A DNA stretch of 64,000 nt, from assembly GCF_027744825.2 (NCBI RefSeq), contig NC_071340.1:13218001-13282000 (forward strand). The letters run 5' to 3'. The translations under genes were made by a program, and so were the position numbers. Below are positions 43,522 to 56,200 of the stretch, in pieces (positions within the stretch are counted from its first letter, which is position 1; every line of letters begins with the position of its first letter). The DNA is from Synchiropus splendidus (taxonomy: Eukaryota > Chordata > Actinopteri > Syngnathiformes > Callionymidae). Below the pieces are notes generated by a model, which saw only the letters and a list, made by a program, of their open reading frames with translations, searched no databases and was not told the origin of the DNA.

Positions 43522-45316
43522 CTACAAAGACTCAGCCAGGGCCTTATTTCTCAGGTACTTTTCCAAGCAGTAGATAGAAACAGCATCGATATCAATGTCA
43601 AACTTGTTGCCGAAAAAGTGATGCTGCTGTATCAGCCACTGCAGGTCTCCAGCACCGTACACACAGATGTCTCTGACATGGGTGCCACGACAAATGGGGT
43701 ACACCGACGCACTGGAGCCTTGTGGCCCCTCTAGTGAGCGCCACTTCACCAGTCGAGCAACCGCGTTGAGATCTGACATGTCGTATTTGACATGAGGCCA
43801 CTTTGAGCCAGGCACACCCGCCATTCGTTGTATTGAGGCCCACAGAATCTCATCGGGACTGAAGGTGTCTTTGGCCCACTCCATCACGGCCATGACACGC
43901 TCGTCCTCCAACACGCTGCGGACGAATCCTCGAGAGGCCACGATGTATGCGTTGCCGGAAAAGATTGTCACGTTGAAAGGTGGCAGCCCTTTTGCCAAGG
44001 TAGTCGGCTGAAAGGTAAAAAGAAGGCGGTTAACTTCACAGGCTCAGGGTACGTTACAAATCAGCAACACACCTGTATTCTACCATCCACCACCCTGTGG
44101 ACTTTGTTCACCCTCCACAGCTTATTCGGCGGCATCCTCTCTGACTCCAAGTTGTTGTTTCCGTTCAGAGTACGCAACACTCTCACCATCTCCAAGTTGG
44201 TCTTCAGAGGAAAGTCCTGGCCGCAAAGGTTGATGAAATATTTCCATTTGGAGCTGGCGCGATAGAGATCCTCCATGCAGTTAATGTCCGCCTGCACGCG
44301 TGACCACGAGGCGTAGACCACACTCTCTGACCGGCTCGCCAGGAAGACGTTCGGAAAACAAGACGCAACTGCGCTCACCGCAGCCCAGAAGGAGGGAGGG
44401 GATTTTTGGTCAACGTGAATGCAGTAAAAGTTCTGTGGCGCGTAGATCGCACGGAGCAGTCGCTCAAAATTCTGCATCTGTTCGTGGTGGAGAAAGATAA
44501 AAGTGTGAACTGAACAACTGAGGTCATTAATAAAAATCAACAAGTCAGTCAACTGCCACTGAGTCCTGCACGAATTAGATAATAAACAAATAACAGTGAG
44601 GAAGGGAAAACACACCGACAAGAAGGACTTGCATCCAACTAGAAACTGGCTGGGTGCCAGGGAGTGAAAAGCCCTTCAGCCCAAGCTTCTGAGTGGGAAA
44701 AAAAGTAATGTTGCGTTCCAAAACCCTCGTGCAAGAAGAGAAGAGAATATTCTTCATCTGAGTTCATGGATGAGTGGATCATAATCTGCCCAACCCCAGG
44801 CCAAAGGTGCACTAGAATTCACCGAGAACTTCAAACAAGACGTACTTTATGATGAACAACAATGGAGTAAGCGATGGGAAAGTCCTGCTCCTCCTTACTC
44901 AGAGGGAACGTAAAGTATTTTCTCTTCAACTTAAATTTCCTGTGGGCACAATGAAGGTTAAATGAAGCTGTGTGTTCGACTTAAATAAATCAAATAAATC
45001 ATCGCACAGTTACATACATGCAGTCGTTGGTCGCCTTGATGTAATACTCGTCTGGGATGTGGATTTTCTTGCGGAACTCAGTGACGATGGTGAGTAGTTT
45101 GGCCTGTGCCACCGCCTCCATATCACCTTCAAGGATGGCAGAACAGCTGCAGTCCTTCTCCAGACATTCGTCCGTGTAGTTCAAAGTGCTGTAGGATCGC
45201 AGGAAAATCAGGTTCTTCCCTGCGTTTAAGAGAGAGAGCAGCAGCCACATGGCACCCAGGACCAGGCAGAGCTTCAGCAGCGGCGCTTGATATCTGGGCG
45301 ACAGCAATCGCTTCAT
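43522..45316 (-). CDS. gcnt1: Core 2 beta-1,6-N-acetylglucosaminyltransferase (GCNT1)
   Basis: Four coding exons on the minus strand: 45316-45018, 44939-44846, 44477-44073 and 44007-43522. They total 427 aa; human GCNT1 has 428. It is a Golgi type II membrane enzyme that adds GlcNAc in beta-1,6 linkage to core 1 O-glycans to make core 2. A short basic N-terminus is followed by a membrane anchor at about residues 12-31 ([18 protein letters not shown]). The GT14 catalytic domain follows: [63 protein letters not shown], and [12 protein letters not shown], which holds the catalytic Glu. It ends [23 protein letters not shown]-glycosylation sites are NYT and NVT. Mammalian GCNT1 has a single coding exon, so the three introns stand out. 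Position between prune2 and rfk confirms the orthology. Confidence 0.93.
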
Positions 45317-47096
45317 CTTTCACCGGCCGTGCCCTGATCAGTTTGGAAATATTTTTCTATTCACCGATTCATCTCATGCTGCATATGAAGAGTGAATGAA
45401 TTGGTGCTTGAATTTGGACACAATGGTTCCCTTCAATTTGGACCTGGTTTGGTGAGTCGGTCCTGCAGATCCTGCCATACCTGTCGGCCAGAGGACAGAA
45501 GACAAAACATGAGAAGCAGCCAGACGCAGGTGGCACATATTTTCAAAGGGATTTTATCATGTTTTTGAATAGTAATTTGAATATGAAAATAATGAGGGTC
45601 ACTAACACAAGAGAGCAAGACCAATATAAATTTGATTATAATATAAGGATAAAAGTAAATCAGAAAATTATGAGTGTTTGAAGTACTCAAATGAGAACTT
45701 CCAGAAAAATTAATCCCTTTATTTTTTATTTGCTTTTTTTAAAACTCGGAATTAACAGGTTATTAAACACATTTCTTTACGAAACAAAAAGAAATATGTC
45801 AAAAACAATTTCTATGTTGATGATGACCCACTGAACATTAACCTAATACCAGAAATGCGCGCTTTTAACGTGTGCGAAACAGGTGAGATATTTCACAACC
45901 AACATGACGGTGTCGAATAAGTTCAATTATTATTACTCTCATGTTATCGTCGCTAGTCAACAGGTTCTGAGTCCACAATGACTCGCTAAAGAATCGATGA
46001 GCTCCACAGTCCGTCTAATTTTCAGCAAATAAACTAAACGAAAACATAATAAATACACTGTAATACATGAGGTGAAACACAACATTTTCACTCACCCAAA
46101 TGAGGCAGTAAATCTGGTAAACGCACCTGACTTCCCGGTGCGTGTAGCCGCACCTCGTCCAACTTGACGTGTTTCGTTGTTTAATGACGCCAAAACGTCC
46201 TCTCTGCGTCCTTCAAAATAAAACACCTGTCGTCAAGTCAAAGTGACAAACCACGTGGTTGACGTTGGGGAGAGCAACTCAGGTATCAAGCAGTTATGGG
46301 CTGAGAGACGATGAAGGAAAAGCAAAAATGTAGATGCGAACAACAATAAATGTCGGCCATGCTGCCAGGCCAGTTTCTGAAGCGAGGTCATCATCATCAG
46401 ATCAGATCTGAGGACAAAACTATGTACTTTTACAGTTTTACAGTTTTTGAACGGTGAATGAGACTTGAATTTGTATTCCATGAAGTGTATTGAATAATGT
46501 GATCTGATATGATTTAGAGCTCATAAATTACGAAGAGCATCGTTAACTATTTATCGAATTGTTTTACGTATCGGTTTAGGCTTTTAAAACACACATTTCT
46601 ACGTGCTGCATGTCGACGCCTGGTGATACTTACTATAAACAAGAATAGAATTTAGTTCATTGCGAAACTGCGTTATTTGCTCGTTTCCTACGCCACTTGA
46701 ACGCAACGTTAGTCACATGGTTAGTGACATCATGGGAAGTGCACGGCGGCCCGGATGTAGATCGCTACTACACATGTAATACGCTGCGCTTCACTGTCAC
46801 CGCCGAACTGGACCTTAGTGACACCGTTTGGAACTTCTGCCCTTCACGTCGCTTCTGGCTGACAAAGCCCACAAAGCGAAGGGAAACTCGTCTCGCCAAC
46901 CGTCTGTTTGTTTTGAGCTGGCTGTACTCCACACAGCTAAAGAGTGGGTGGACTGTTGTGTAATACAGTTAGAAACACCATTTTAACCACGAAGGGGTTG
47001 TGTTGACCGGTTTTTAAGTTCCGGGGCGCTGACGACAGAACCAGCCCGACTCAAATAGGACCCCGATTCCATCTAGAGCCAGCTGTGACCCGGAGA
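45317..47096. promoter_or_regulatory. Divergent gcnt1/rfk promoter region
   Basis: 1.8 kb between the two start codons. On the minus strand a strong donor (TTTGG|GTGAGT, 46095-46090) and an acceptor (GACAG before 45480) suggest an untranslated first gcnt1 exon near 46096-46180, spliced to 45480-45317. The rfk transcript must begin right of this. Bases 46680-47090 are the most CpG-rich part and the likely rfk promoter and 5' UTR. No TATA box was seen for either gene. Confidence 0.4.
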
Positions 47097-49239
47097 ATGA
47101 AGAGTCTTCCGTACTTCTGTCGCGGAGAGGTCATCCGAGGGTTCGGGAGAGGAAGCAAAGAGCTGGGAATACCAACAGGTATTTCAGCCCCGGACACTCT
47201 TCTCTCTTTGTTCGTGTGGTGTTAGCTCCACCTGTGTGAACTGTTGAAGTCGATATACTGTCGATCATCAATGTTGTGTCGATGAGTGACGAGAACAACA
47301 TTATGTGGCTGAGTTTCAACTAGTGTTTTGGTTTGGTTTACTTCACCCTATTTTCTACCCATTTAAACGATCAAACATGTTTTGAGAAGGATTTTCAAAT
47401 TTAACAAAACGTAACGTTACATTTTGTGAGTTATTTCCAACGGATTTTATTGTCATTATTATTGCCACCTCTGCCTCAGTGGGGGGTAGTTGGATCTTCA
47501 AAAGAACTGAGTGGGCATGAAAATTCCTCAAAGGATTTTCCAACATCTCAGGCCACGGTTCACAGAATGTTAACCATTACTCCACTCAATGAACCATTAA
47601 GTCAAACACGGTTGCATTTTATTTGCGTTGTTAGATAACCGGCGAGTAAAGGTCGTTGGAGAGGAGCGTGTTTAGAGTCTTGTGTTGTTGCGATGATGTT
47701 ATCTCAGTCTGGATTGTGGTAAATTGGGTGGGGGTCTCCAGCTCAGTTGACCCGAGGGTGAGTTCTGATGTTGCGTCTCCTGACCGTACCCACTGGCAAC
47801 TGACTTGTGATGTGTACTGAAGTCTACTTTTTAAAAATTGTGTGTTAACTGCAGCATTCAGTTCAAACAGTAATATTAAATAGTCTATTAAAAATGTGAT
47901 TTTAAATGTGAATAAAAGGGTTAAAAGTGAAATGTCCTGCCCTTCAGCCAACTTCCCTGACTCAGTGGTGGACCACCTCCCCGGCGATATCAGCACCGGG
48001 ATCTACTACGGCTGGGCCTGTGTGGGGAATGGCGACGTCTACAAAATGGTGATGAGCATCGGCTGGAACCCTTACTACAAGAACACCAAGAAGTCCATGG
48101 TCAGTTCCAGCTGTTTGTTGCAAGGCATTATACCGTGGAGTTGAGTGCTGAGATGCTAAACATAAAGAACGGTAGCGTCTGATCCATGGAACTAGTTTTA
48201 TCGTCCACTATGCTCCGCTACACTCTGCAACAAACCTTGAGTTAGGCATCACAATTGTCTTCAGGTTAAAGTTTTCATGCCTCAGTGGATTAAAAATAGA
48301 TTCTGCACCTGCTGAAACATTGACCTCGGATGTGGAGATCTCTGCTCTGAGAGCCACAAACTCAACTCGCTGTGAGATGCATCTCGTCACAAGCTTGGTG
48401 AAAGACTGTGACCCTCCCAAATTCCCTTGGTAATCTGATCCTAAAACTTGATGAATGAAACGCACAATATCCGAGGAAAATGAGGTGCCAGAGCAGTTAG
48501 TGTGGTCTCACATTTAGCCTCGGTGTACGGATGTCACATTAACAGCGGAAACTCCCGTGTTCACGCTGTTAGTGTTTGCAAATATCCTCCCAGCCACAGT
48601 CTCACATGCTCCCTTCCCCCAGGGTGTTGGCCGTCCTTCTTAAACTGAGCTTGCTCCAAATATACACTGTATATACATCAGTCACAGTCTGCGGCAGTAA
48701 CTCATACAACCGTTTTTTGTATGAGTTCGATCATCATCAACCAGTCTCAGTGGTGGAAGCTGTTTTTCAGATGGTATTCACAGAGCTCCTGGGTGTACGC
48801 CATGTGCAGGTGTTACCGGTTGCGATAGGTGAAGGGGGCAGTTTCAACTGGTGGAGCTTCATTTCTTTTTTTTTTTGTTTTGCAGGAGACTCATGTGATT
48901 CACACATTCAAGGAGGACTTTTACGGCGAGATCCTCAGCGTGGTGATGGTGGGCTACATCCGTCCAGAGAGGAGCTTCGACTCGCTTGGTGAGGAAGCTT
49001 TTATTTTTCCTGTGACTCTTTCCTGTGTTTTTTTTTGACTGTTGATCTCCCTGTGTGTTGCCACAGAAGCCTTGATCGCTGCCATCAACAGCGACATCGA
49101 GGAGGCCAAGGTCAAGCTGGAGCAGCCCGAGCACCTCAAACTGAGATCCGACAACTTCTTCACCAGTGCCTCCAGCGCCGGCTCAGATCTCAACGGCACC
49201 GCCGAGTCCACGTCACACACCATCCTGAACGGCCACTGA
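47097..49239 (+). CDS. rfk: Riboflavin kinase (flavokinase)
   Basis: Four exons: 47097-47178, 47948-48099, 48886-48988 and 49067-49239. They give 169 aa; human RFK is 155-162. This cytosolic enzyme phosphorylates riboflavin with ATP to FMN, the first step of flavin cofactor synthesis. The start MKSLPYFCRGEVIRGFGRG matches the human N-terminus. GIPTANFP, the ATP/Mg-binding signature, spans the exon 1-2 junction. STGIYYGWACVGNGDVYKMV, SIGWNPYYKNTKKSM and ETHVIHTFKEDFYGE follow; the catalytic Glu is the first residue of exon 3. YIRPERSFDSLEALIAAI then leads to a C-terminal NGH as in human. The tail (residues 140-165) is longer than in mammals. All splice sites are GT-AG, with phases 1, 0 and 1. 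Confidence 0.96.
47179..47947 (+). other. rfk: rfk intron 1
   Basis: 0.77 kb; no repeat or exon seen. Confidence 0.8.
48100..48885 (+). other. rfk: rfk intron 2
   Basis: 0.79 kb; no repeat or exon seen. A poly-T run precedes the TTTTGCAG acceptor. Confidence 0.8.
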
Positions 49240-50039
49240 CGGCTGCCCGTGACTACAACACACAGAAGTCGCGCAGGGCATTTGCATTTCCTCTCAGAGG
49301 CTTCGACATGTCCCATTATTGTGCGTTTGAAGCGTGTCAGCTGTTGCCATAGCAACCTGCAGGCACATTTACCAACCACTGTAGCCCTTTTTTATTTTGT
49401 ATATTTGCCTCTTTTTCATTATAGTACAGCACAAATAACTGACTTGTGTGGCATTTGCTTTGGAGAAAGTGACCAAAGCCTCCTGTGATCAGAAAACATG
49501 AAGCTTAAATAACCAGGTTGAAATCCCCTTTGTTTCTAAATTGATGAGAAAGAGTCCTCAATTTCTAGGTTCTATGTGGACGTTTCCCAGCGATTCACCT
49601 GAGTGATTTATTTATTTATTTATTTAAGTCATCCTTCTGGAGAAACCTGGACGAGTTACTTCTCAAGTCCAAATACAAACAGAGATTTTATGCAAAAGGT
49701 GGCTAAATGCAAGAGTTGAAACTGCATCTTGGTTTTGGAACTGCCCTCAGCTGCTGGATGTTTTTGTTTGATTTTGCCTGGTTGAGTGGTTTGTCCCACA
49801 CAAGGAAGTCATATCTGCTGGACTTGTTACATCAGTGTGTCTGCAGAACCTCAGTTCAGCAGTGGCTTAGCTGCGATGCTTGTGTTGACCACCCAACAAT
49901 CCTAGCGCCTCAGTGAGTCAAGCTGAGGAGGACAAGCTCAAGTGCTCCTTCCCTCCGATCTGTAATGTAGTGAACATAGCATCGAAGATTATATGGTTTG
50001 TGTAGACAAAGAAGAGTCTAGTGCTGCTGTTGTATATTA

Positions 50040-50045
50040 AATAAA
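50040..50045 (+). terminator. rfk: rfk poly(A) signal
   Basis: AATAAA about 0.8 kb after the stop codon, in TATTAAATAAAGTTG. A second AATAAA at 50180-50185 could be an alternative. A short (TTTA)n run at 49603-49626 lies in the 3' UTR. Confidence 0.6.
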
Positions 50046-50788
50046 GTTGTACCTCGAGCACTTATTGAAGTCAAATGGATATTCTGCTTCACTTGTCGAC
50101 ACACATTGTCAGTTCCTCTCAACACAGGGACCATTATGTCCAATCCATGTTCAATGTTTCCTTTTATGTATCGTGACCGAATAAATCATGTGACCTGATG
50201 AGCTCTTGCTTCATTTGTTCAGCACCAAACTCTGATGATGTTGATGTAACAAGGCACGTGTAACCAGAGGGTTTCCAGATCCAGGATTTCCTCATCTATT
50301 TCACGTCTATCTTTCCTGTTAGACTGTTAAAATAAACTGCCATGTGGCCTTGAGATAACTGTTCATAGATTTGAGAGTGGTGGGAATTGATGTTCTCAGC
50401 GTCACCATCCACTCCTCCACCATCTCCCTCATCTCACCATCTGCTTGTTCTGGATGAGAGGACTTTTTTGAAAACATATTCACAAGAATCTCATAACCAG
50501 AACACATTCTCACACAGGGAACCTAATCCGAGGGCTGAGGACTGTTGAGTCTACGGGCTGTCTCATGGAGCTATGTTTTCCTAACTCCACACCGTCTGTC
50601 TTGTCGCCGATCTCTGCAGGTGCAGCCTGTGAGAACCAGCCCCCGCCCCTGGCTGAAAGGTTCAGACTTGTCAAGGACAAAAGAGAAATAATAGTTCACG
50701 GCTTCAAAAACCTAAAAAAAAATCTCACGGAAGAATTAATGGGAAAAAAAGATGGAAATGTACTTGAGATTTTGCATGTTTGCTATCC

Positions 50789-51064
50789 AAGTAACATCCG
50801 ACTTACGGCCTGCTCGACTTACATCCACCCATACTTACGACCACGGCCAGCAGATGCTTATTTTTTTTTATTCAATGTCTGGCACGGCAGCCCGGCATCG
50901 CGTACAACAGTTACAGCAGCACAGTATCCCAGCATCTCACTCTCACACAGCCATCTACCACTGCAGTAGTACGTAACCCTCGCATCAACTATTTCGACTT
51001 ACGTCCAATTTGACTTACGACCGGTTGGTCAGAACCGATCCTGGTCTTGAGTCAGATGTTACTT
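50789..51064. mobile_element. MITE-like element with 14-bp inverted ends
   Basis: The left end AAGTAACATCCGAC and the right end GTCAGATGTTACTT are inverse with one mismatch. Inside, GACTTAC recurs several times in the left and right thirds (CGACTTACGG, TCGACTTACAT, GACTTACGTCC, TGACTTACGACC). It is 276 bp with no coding frame. Confidence 0.6.
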
Positions 51065-51071
51065 TTATATA

Positions 51072-51160
51072 TTAGGGCTGTCCATAGATAAAAAGATTTC
51101 ATCTCAATTAATCGCACTTAAGATGAGTTAACTCACGATTAATCTGTATCTGATATTTAT
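51072..51160. repeat. Fragment of a common fish interspersed repeat
   Basis: TTAGGGCTGTCCATAG, then AATTAATCGCACTTAA and TCACGATTAATC. I recognise this pattern as a frequent interspersed repeat in teleost genomes. The family name is not certain. Confidence 0.45.
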
Positions 51161-51399
51161 CATACGTAAAGGAAGATTTAGAATTTTATGCTTTTAGCAT
51201 GTTTTTGTACCTTTTCAGAGCATCTGAGGTTATTATAAAGAATGTTCTCGACAGTATATGCTATGTTGGGTTGTTGGAGTAAACCAATGTTTGCATGAGG
51301 GAAGCATTACTGGCCACTCTGGTCTTGTTAGAATCTTCCTTTAAGATACATTTAGAACAGATACAAACTGTGAGATTCATTTGCCATTAACTCCTCAAC

Positions 51400-51402
<3 letters not shown>

Positions 51403-51435
<33 letters not shown>
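51403..51435. repeat. (CA)n microsatellite
   Basis: About 16 CA units. Confidence 0.95.
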
Positions 51436-51439
<4 letters not shown>

Positions 51440-52715
51440 GAAATTCCATATTTAACGCCTCATAAGATCTCACTCTCTTCTGAGTTTGTATCGGCGTCTG
51501 TTCACTCTGGAGGTCACATGCGTCGTTCGGCTAACCATAAATGATCCGATTTCCTTGTGATTTATTCACCGAACCAGGGCCCCAGGCCACAAGAGACCAT
51601 CGTAGTCGGATTATTTACAGATCTGGAGATAATCATAATAACCGTGAGTGCAAGCTGTCTTGATCATCACTCCCAGAAATAGAGTCGCATTTGTTTGTCA
51701 AGTTTTAAGATGGTTGCTCGAAGTTCATCATTCAGAGCGTCAATACCCTTTATTACTCAGTTATTCTATTATTATTACTATTATTATTATTACTATGACC
51801 AGTAAAATAGGCGGAAAGAAAGTATGTCCGGCGTGACATGTGTCGTTTTTATCCTAAAAGAAAAACAAAAGCTGTAAAAAGGCTGCAAGGCATTATAGTA
51901 AGGGTTTTCTTCCTTCAAAGCTGACCACAAGCAAACAGAAGTTGGACATAGAAGGACAAAAGCAATATACCTTGCTATATTAGACGGTTTAAAAAAAAGA
52001 ATAAAAAAGTTGAATGTAGGGAAGGAGAACATCCATTGCAAAAAAAGTTAAATTAAAAAAAAAATGTAAAAAGTCAGATATTATGGAGGAATATGTTTTT
52101 TTTGGCAGGGAAGAAAACGTTGACTGGAAATAAAGTGTTGTCAAAGACATGAAGTTGACCATTGACATTTTTAATTTAACATACAATTAAATAGAAATTT
52201 GACAATAAAAAGCAAACAATAAAATCAAATGAATACACCTTCACTCGCAAATGAAAAGGAACAGTAACTACCTAAAAAAGGGCATCATTGTGAAACTCAA
52301 AAAGAAGCTAAAAATATGAAAATGTGCGATTAGAATGAGGAAAAGAAGGACCAAATAAATTAATAATTAACAAGAAAATAGAAAGCATTAATGTAGTCAT
52401 GACTAGCACAAAAAATTAGAGAAAATGTGGTTTTGTGTTAAAAAATATTTAGATTACAAATGTTAGAAAATTAAAATTATGAATGCATAATTCAGTTAAA
52501 AATGAATAACAATTAGAATAGAACAAAATTAAAAGAAAAAAATATTTTCAAGAACAAATGTAAATAAATTCAAGGGAAAAAAATCAGGAACAAGGAAACG
52601 TAAAACACAGAACAGTGTGAACGTAATAAAAACACCACTCAGTTACAGATGTAGCTGCACATTGAGGATGTCATCAGCCCAATAATGACGCTGATTTTTA
52701 ATAAATATCTGTAGG

Positions 52716-52721
52716 TTTATT
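52716..52721 (-). terminator. pcsk5: pcsk5 poly(A) signal
   Basis: AATAAA on the minus strand, 132 bases past the pcsk5 stop. It is the first signal in that direction, so the 3' UTR would be short. Confidence 0.5.
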
Positions 52722-52852
52722 GGGATCAACATTTTACATCACCTCAACCATTAAATGCAACATTACATTTCTTTTTCAGATCATCATGAAGTATCATTTG
52801 AATGGACGCAAACATCTCAAACACAGTCCAGTTATGCAGCAGAGCTCTTCCT

Positions 52853-53259
52853 TCATCGGTACGAGACGCTTTCGTCATCGTACTCCATCTCCATCTCGTC
52901 GTCCTCTAACATCCCGTACTTGTTTTTCCGATACACCGTCCCGTCTTGTCCCATGTACACTATTTCGTCCTCTTCATCGTCGTCGTCGTCGCGGTCTATG
53001 ATGGGATCACTGTACTCGCCGTAGGGGGAGGCGTGCTGCTGCACGGCCACAGGTCCGTGTGTTACCAGCTTCTTGTAGCCACTGGTCAGAGGGATGAGGG
53101 AGAGGTACTTGGAGCGAACCTGGAGGAAGACGAACAGTGCGGCGCCCACCAACAGAACCAGCAGAACCAAGATGGTGACGTAGAGTTGGGGTTTGCCACT
53201 TCCTGGCTCCAACTCGTCGTAGCTCCCGATCACAAAGTTTGCTCCGAGGACGCAGTCGA
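52853..53259 (-). CDS. pcsk5: pcsk5 last exon: transmembrane segment and cytosolic tail
   Basis: Codes for the final 134 residues. The last luminal residues (DCVLGANFVIGSYDELEPG) are followed by a membrane helix (LYVTILVLLVLLVGAALFVF), a basic stop-transfer end (QVRSKY), and a tail with GYKKL and a long acidic block (DRDDDDDEEDE). IVYMGQDGTVYRKNKYGML is almost identical to mammalian PC5B, and the protein ends YDDESVSYR. The acidic cluster and tyrosine motifs are the PACS-1/AP-type sorting signals that keep PC5B in the trans-Golgi/endosome cycle. This exon shows the long isoform, because PC5A lacks it. Confidence 0.95.
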
Positions 53260-56200
53260 CTGGGGGGAGACATGTGAGAGATTATTGGCAAACAAACCTG
53301 AGTAACATGTCGGTAGCTACCTGCCGAGGCCTGACAGACACAGCACTCTCTGGAAATCATTTCCTTGTTGTGGAGCTCGTCGTCGCCGCAGCAGGTCAAA
53401 CACCGGCCGTCATCAGCCAGGACCTTGGAAGCGCGGCACTGGGTGCAGTTCCAGATGCCGGGGCCCCGACACTCCAAGCAGGAGGCGTCGCAGGCCTGAC
53501 ACTTGGGTTCACCAGACTCTGTTTTCTGTGAAGGAAAGCCACTGTGTATCACAACAGATCAGAAGCTTGTCTTTCATTGGCCTGACTGCAACACACCTGA
53601 GAGGCAGCGTAGAAGCCCACGAAACACACAGATTCACAAATGTTTGTTCCAATCTGTGTGTAGCCTGGGTAACAGCTGAGGCAGGAGAGGGCCCCCTCGC
53701 CTGGACGGAGCGAAAACGTCAAGAGAACATGTAGGAGGAAGGAGGTACGCGCTCACACGGGTTCGGTACCGGAGCAGGTCTTGCAGGTGGGGTGACACTT
53801 GTTGCAGGTTCCGTAGATCCTGTGAGTGTAGTAACCCTGCGGACAGCTCTTCAAGCACTGGCCCTGCTGCCTGAAGTAGAGGTAGCCGTCCCGGCAGCTC
53901 AGACACCTCTTGTTCCCCCGACCGGAGCACCGGGTGCAGGAGGGGTCGCAGTTCTCACAGATCATCGTGCTGGTGTTCCCAAAGTGGCTGAGAGAGAAAC
54001 GTATTCAACGGTAGAGGAAGAGAGAAGGACTTGCTGCGTCTCACCTTTTGGGGCAGTCGTCCACACAGCCGCTCCCCAGCCTGAAGGAGCCCGCTTTACA
54101 GTCCAGACACTGGACGCTGTGGCGGCCCGAGCAGGTCCGACAGCTGGAGTGACAGCGCTCACACACTCGCTCGTCCTTGACCTCGGCATAGTAACCCAGC
54201 GGACACTGCGCCACACACGTGCCGTCTGAGAGACATAAACACGTGTTGGAACGCTTAAAACCTGGTGTCAAACTCAATGCCCGGGGGCTAGATCCGGTCC
54301 ATCGAGTCATTTTATACGGCCCACATTAGCTGTAATCTCGTGGAGCTAGCTGACATTAAAGTGAAATACTTTAATAGTATTAAAGTATATACCTGTAATA
54401 CCCGAACACGTCACATCAATAAAGACCATTACGTTTAAGCTTCACTGATCTTTCTTCAGACCGTCATTTAGCAACACAGAGGGACTCACTGAGGAGGAAG
54501 TGGGGAGCGTTGCAGCTGAGGCAGTGGTCTTTGCCGGGACCGGTGCAGCGGTGGCAAGCGCTGTGGCAGCTCTTACACTTCCCGTTCTGGTCCAGATACG
54601 ATGTCAGAGCACAGTCGCTTAACCACACGCAGTGTCCGCTCCTATCCCTTCTTCTGTCCGGGTCACATGTTAAGCAGGACGAGGGCTCGTGTCCGGAGCA
54701 GGTGAGACACGACCTGGCACAATCTGAGGAGACGCAAATCCAGTCGGTGAGTTAAATAACTAGAAAGACACTCGAGAGAGAGCACAGACCTCTGACAAGT
54801 CATACTGTAATTTATTTTTAATCCAATATCTTATCTTTCTCAATTTATCTTTTAATTATTTTATTGAATATTTCAATTTTTATAATTATTTTATTTTTGA
54901 ATTTGTTACTAAAATACTACAAAACACGGAAAAAATGGACAAAGTTTAATTCCAGCATTACATGATTAAAATATGTTATTTTATTATATATTATTATTTC
55001 ATTTTAGAGGGTTCATATGCAGATTCTCTGTATTAATATTGGAAGTAGTGAATAACTTAAATAAACGTGAATATGATCAACAGGGACTTTATTCAATATA
55101 TTTCATTTAATAATTTGGAGGGACAAGAGACATATAAATAAACTTTAATTATGAAAAAAAATCGGATTTTATTTAACATTTCAGTATGGCTATTAAGGTC
55201 TGTGGGAAGAAAAACAGATGGGGTGATGAGTGAAAAAAGACTTTAAGACCTAAGAGGAAGTCATGAGTTAAAGCCTCAATTCAAACAGTAATGAATGATT
55301 TTGCAAGAGTAGTGTCTTTTGTAGTTTTGCAGCATTTGAAATGTTGCTGATCGCAGTGAAGCGAATGGGACAGCAGGTGGCAACAATGTGTCTGAAACTT
55401 GTCCACAGTGGAGCACGAGAGCTCCTTCTGCATCAGGGGGAGTGACGAAGCTTCAAAAGAACTGTGGGTCTAGATCAGACCTGGGCAAAGTATGGCACGA
55501 GGGCCATATATGGCCCTTTACCGGTATTTTTGTGGCCCTCATGAGGTCAGACTAAAGCTGATTTTTCTCATAGTTTCTTTGTCCTGTATTTATTCTGTAG
55601 TTCAGCTGGGAATATAGGACTAAAGAAATTCTTCTTTTGTTTCTTTTTCATTTCATAACCTTTCTTAGTTTGCTCCATAGTTCTATTATGATTTATAGAG
55701 ATTTTTACAGGTTTCAAGTCATATTTACTCTTAACATCCTCACTTCCAGTGCATCTGCTTAGGTCCATACTTTTCCTTGTTACTTCAGCGTATATTTTGA
55801 TGTTTTTTTCAAACCATCATGGTTTGTTGTCGTCGCCGTCCTTCTCCTGGCCTGATGGGCCCTCACAACAGTCCCAGTTCACACTGTGGCTCTAGAGGAG
55901 ATTCAGTTGCCCACCCCTTGTCTAGATGACTATGTGTTGGTCTGATCTTGAGTTACACGGCACATGAACCACCGTGGCGCAGCTCACCTCTGCACTCCTT
56001 GGTTGAGCCGTCGTAGTAAGTCCGGGTCGGACACCGAGGCAGACAATCTCCGTTGTAGCGGACGGCTTTTGGGTTACTGCACGTGATGCAGTCATCGCTG
56101 TCTGGTCCATCACAGGAGGCACAATTGGCATGGCAACTCACACACTGCTGCTGTTTGTCAGTGGCAAAGAAGCCGAGTGGACAGTTGTCCACACACTTGT

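Larger units (their letters stand above)
49240..52715. other. rfk 3' UTR and intergenic region to pcsk5
   Basis: Apart from the rfk 3' UTR there is no gene. It contains a 276-bp inverted-repeat element (50789-51064), a common fish repeat fragment directly after it (51072-51160, GGGCTGTCCATAGATAAAAA with TTAATCGCA), a (CA)n run (51403-51435) and an AT-rich stretch (51980-52720). Confidence 0.6.

Noticed and set aside
53001..53552. A single 181-codon minus-strand frame as one pcsk5 exon
   Set aside because: The frame is right only in its upstream part. At 53321 it reads into an intron, and the true product needs a splice to 53259 to reach the membrane segment.
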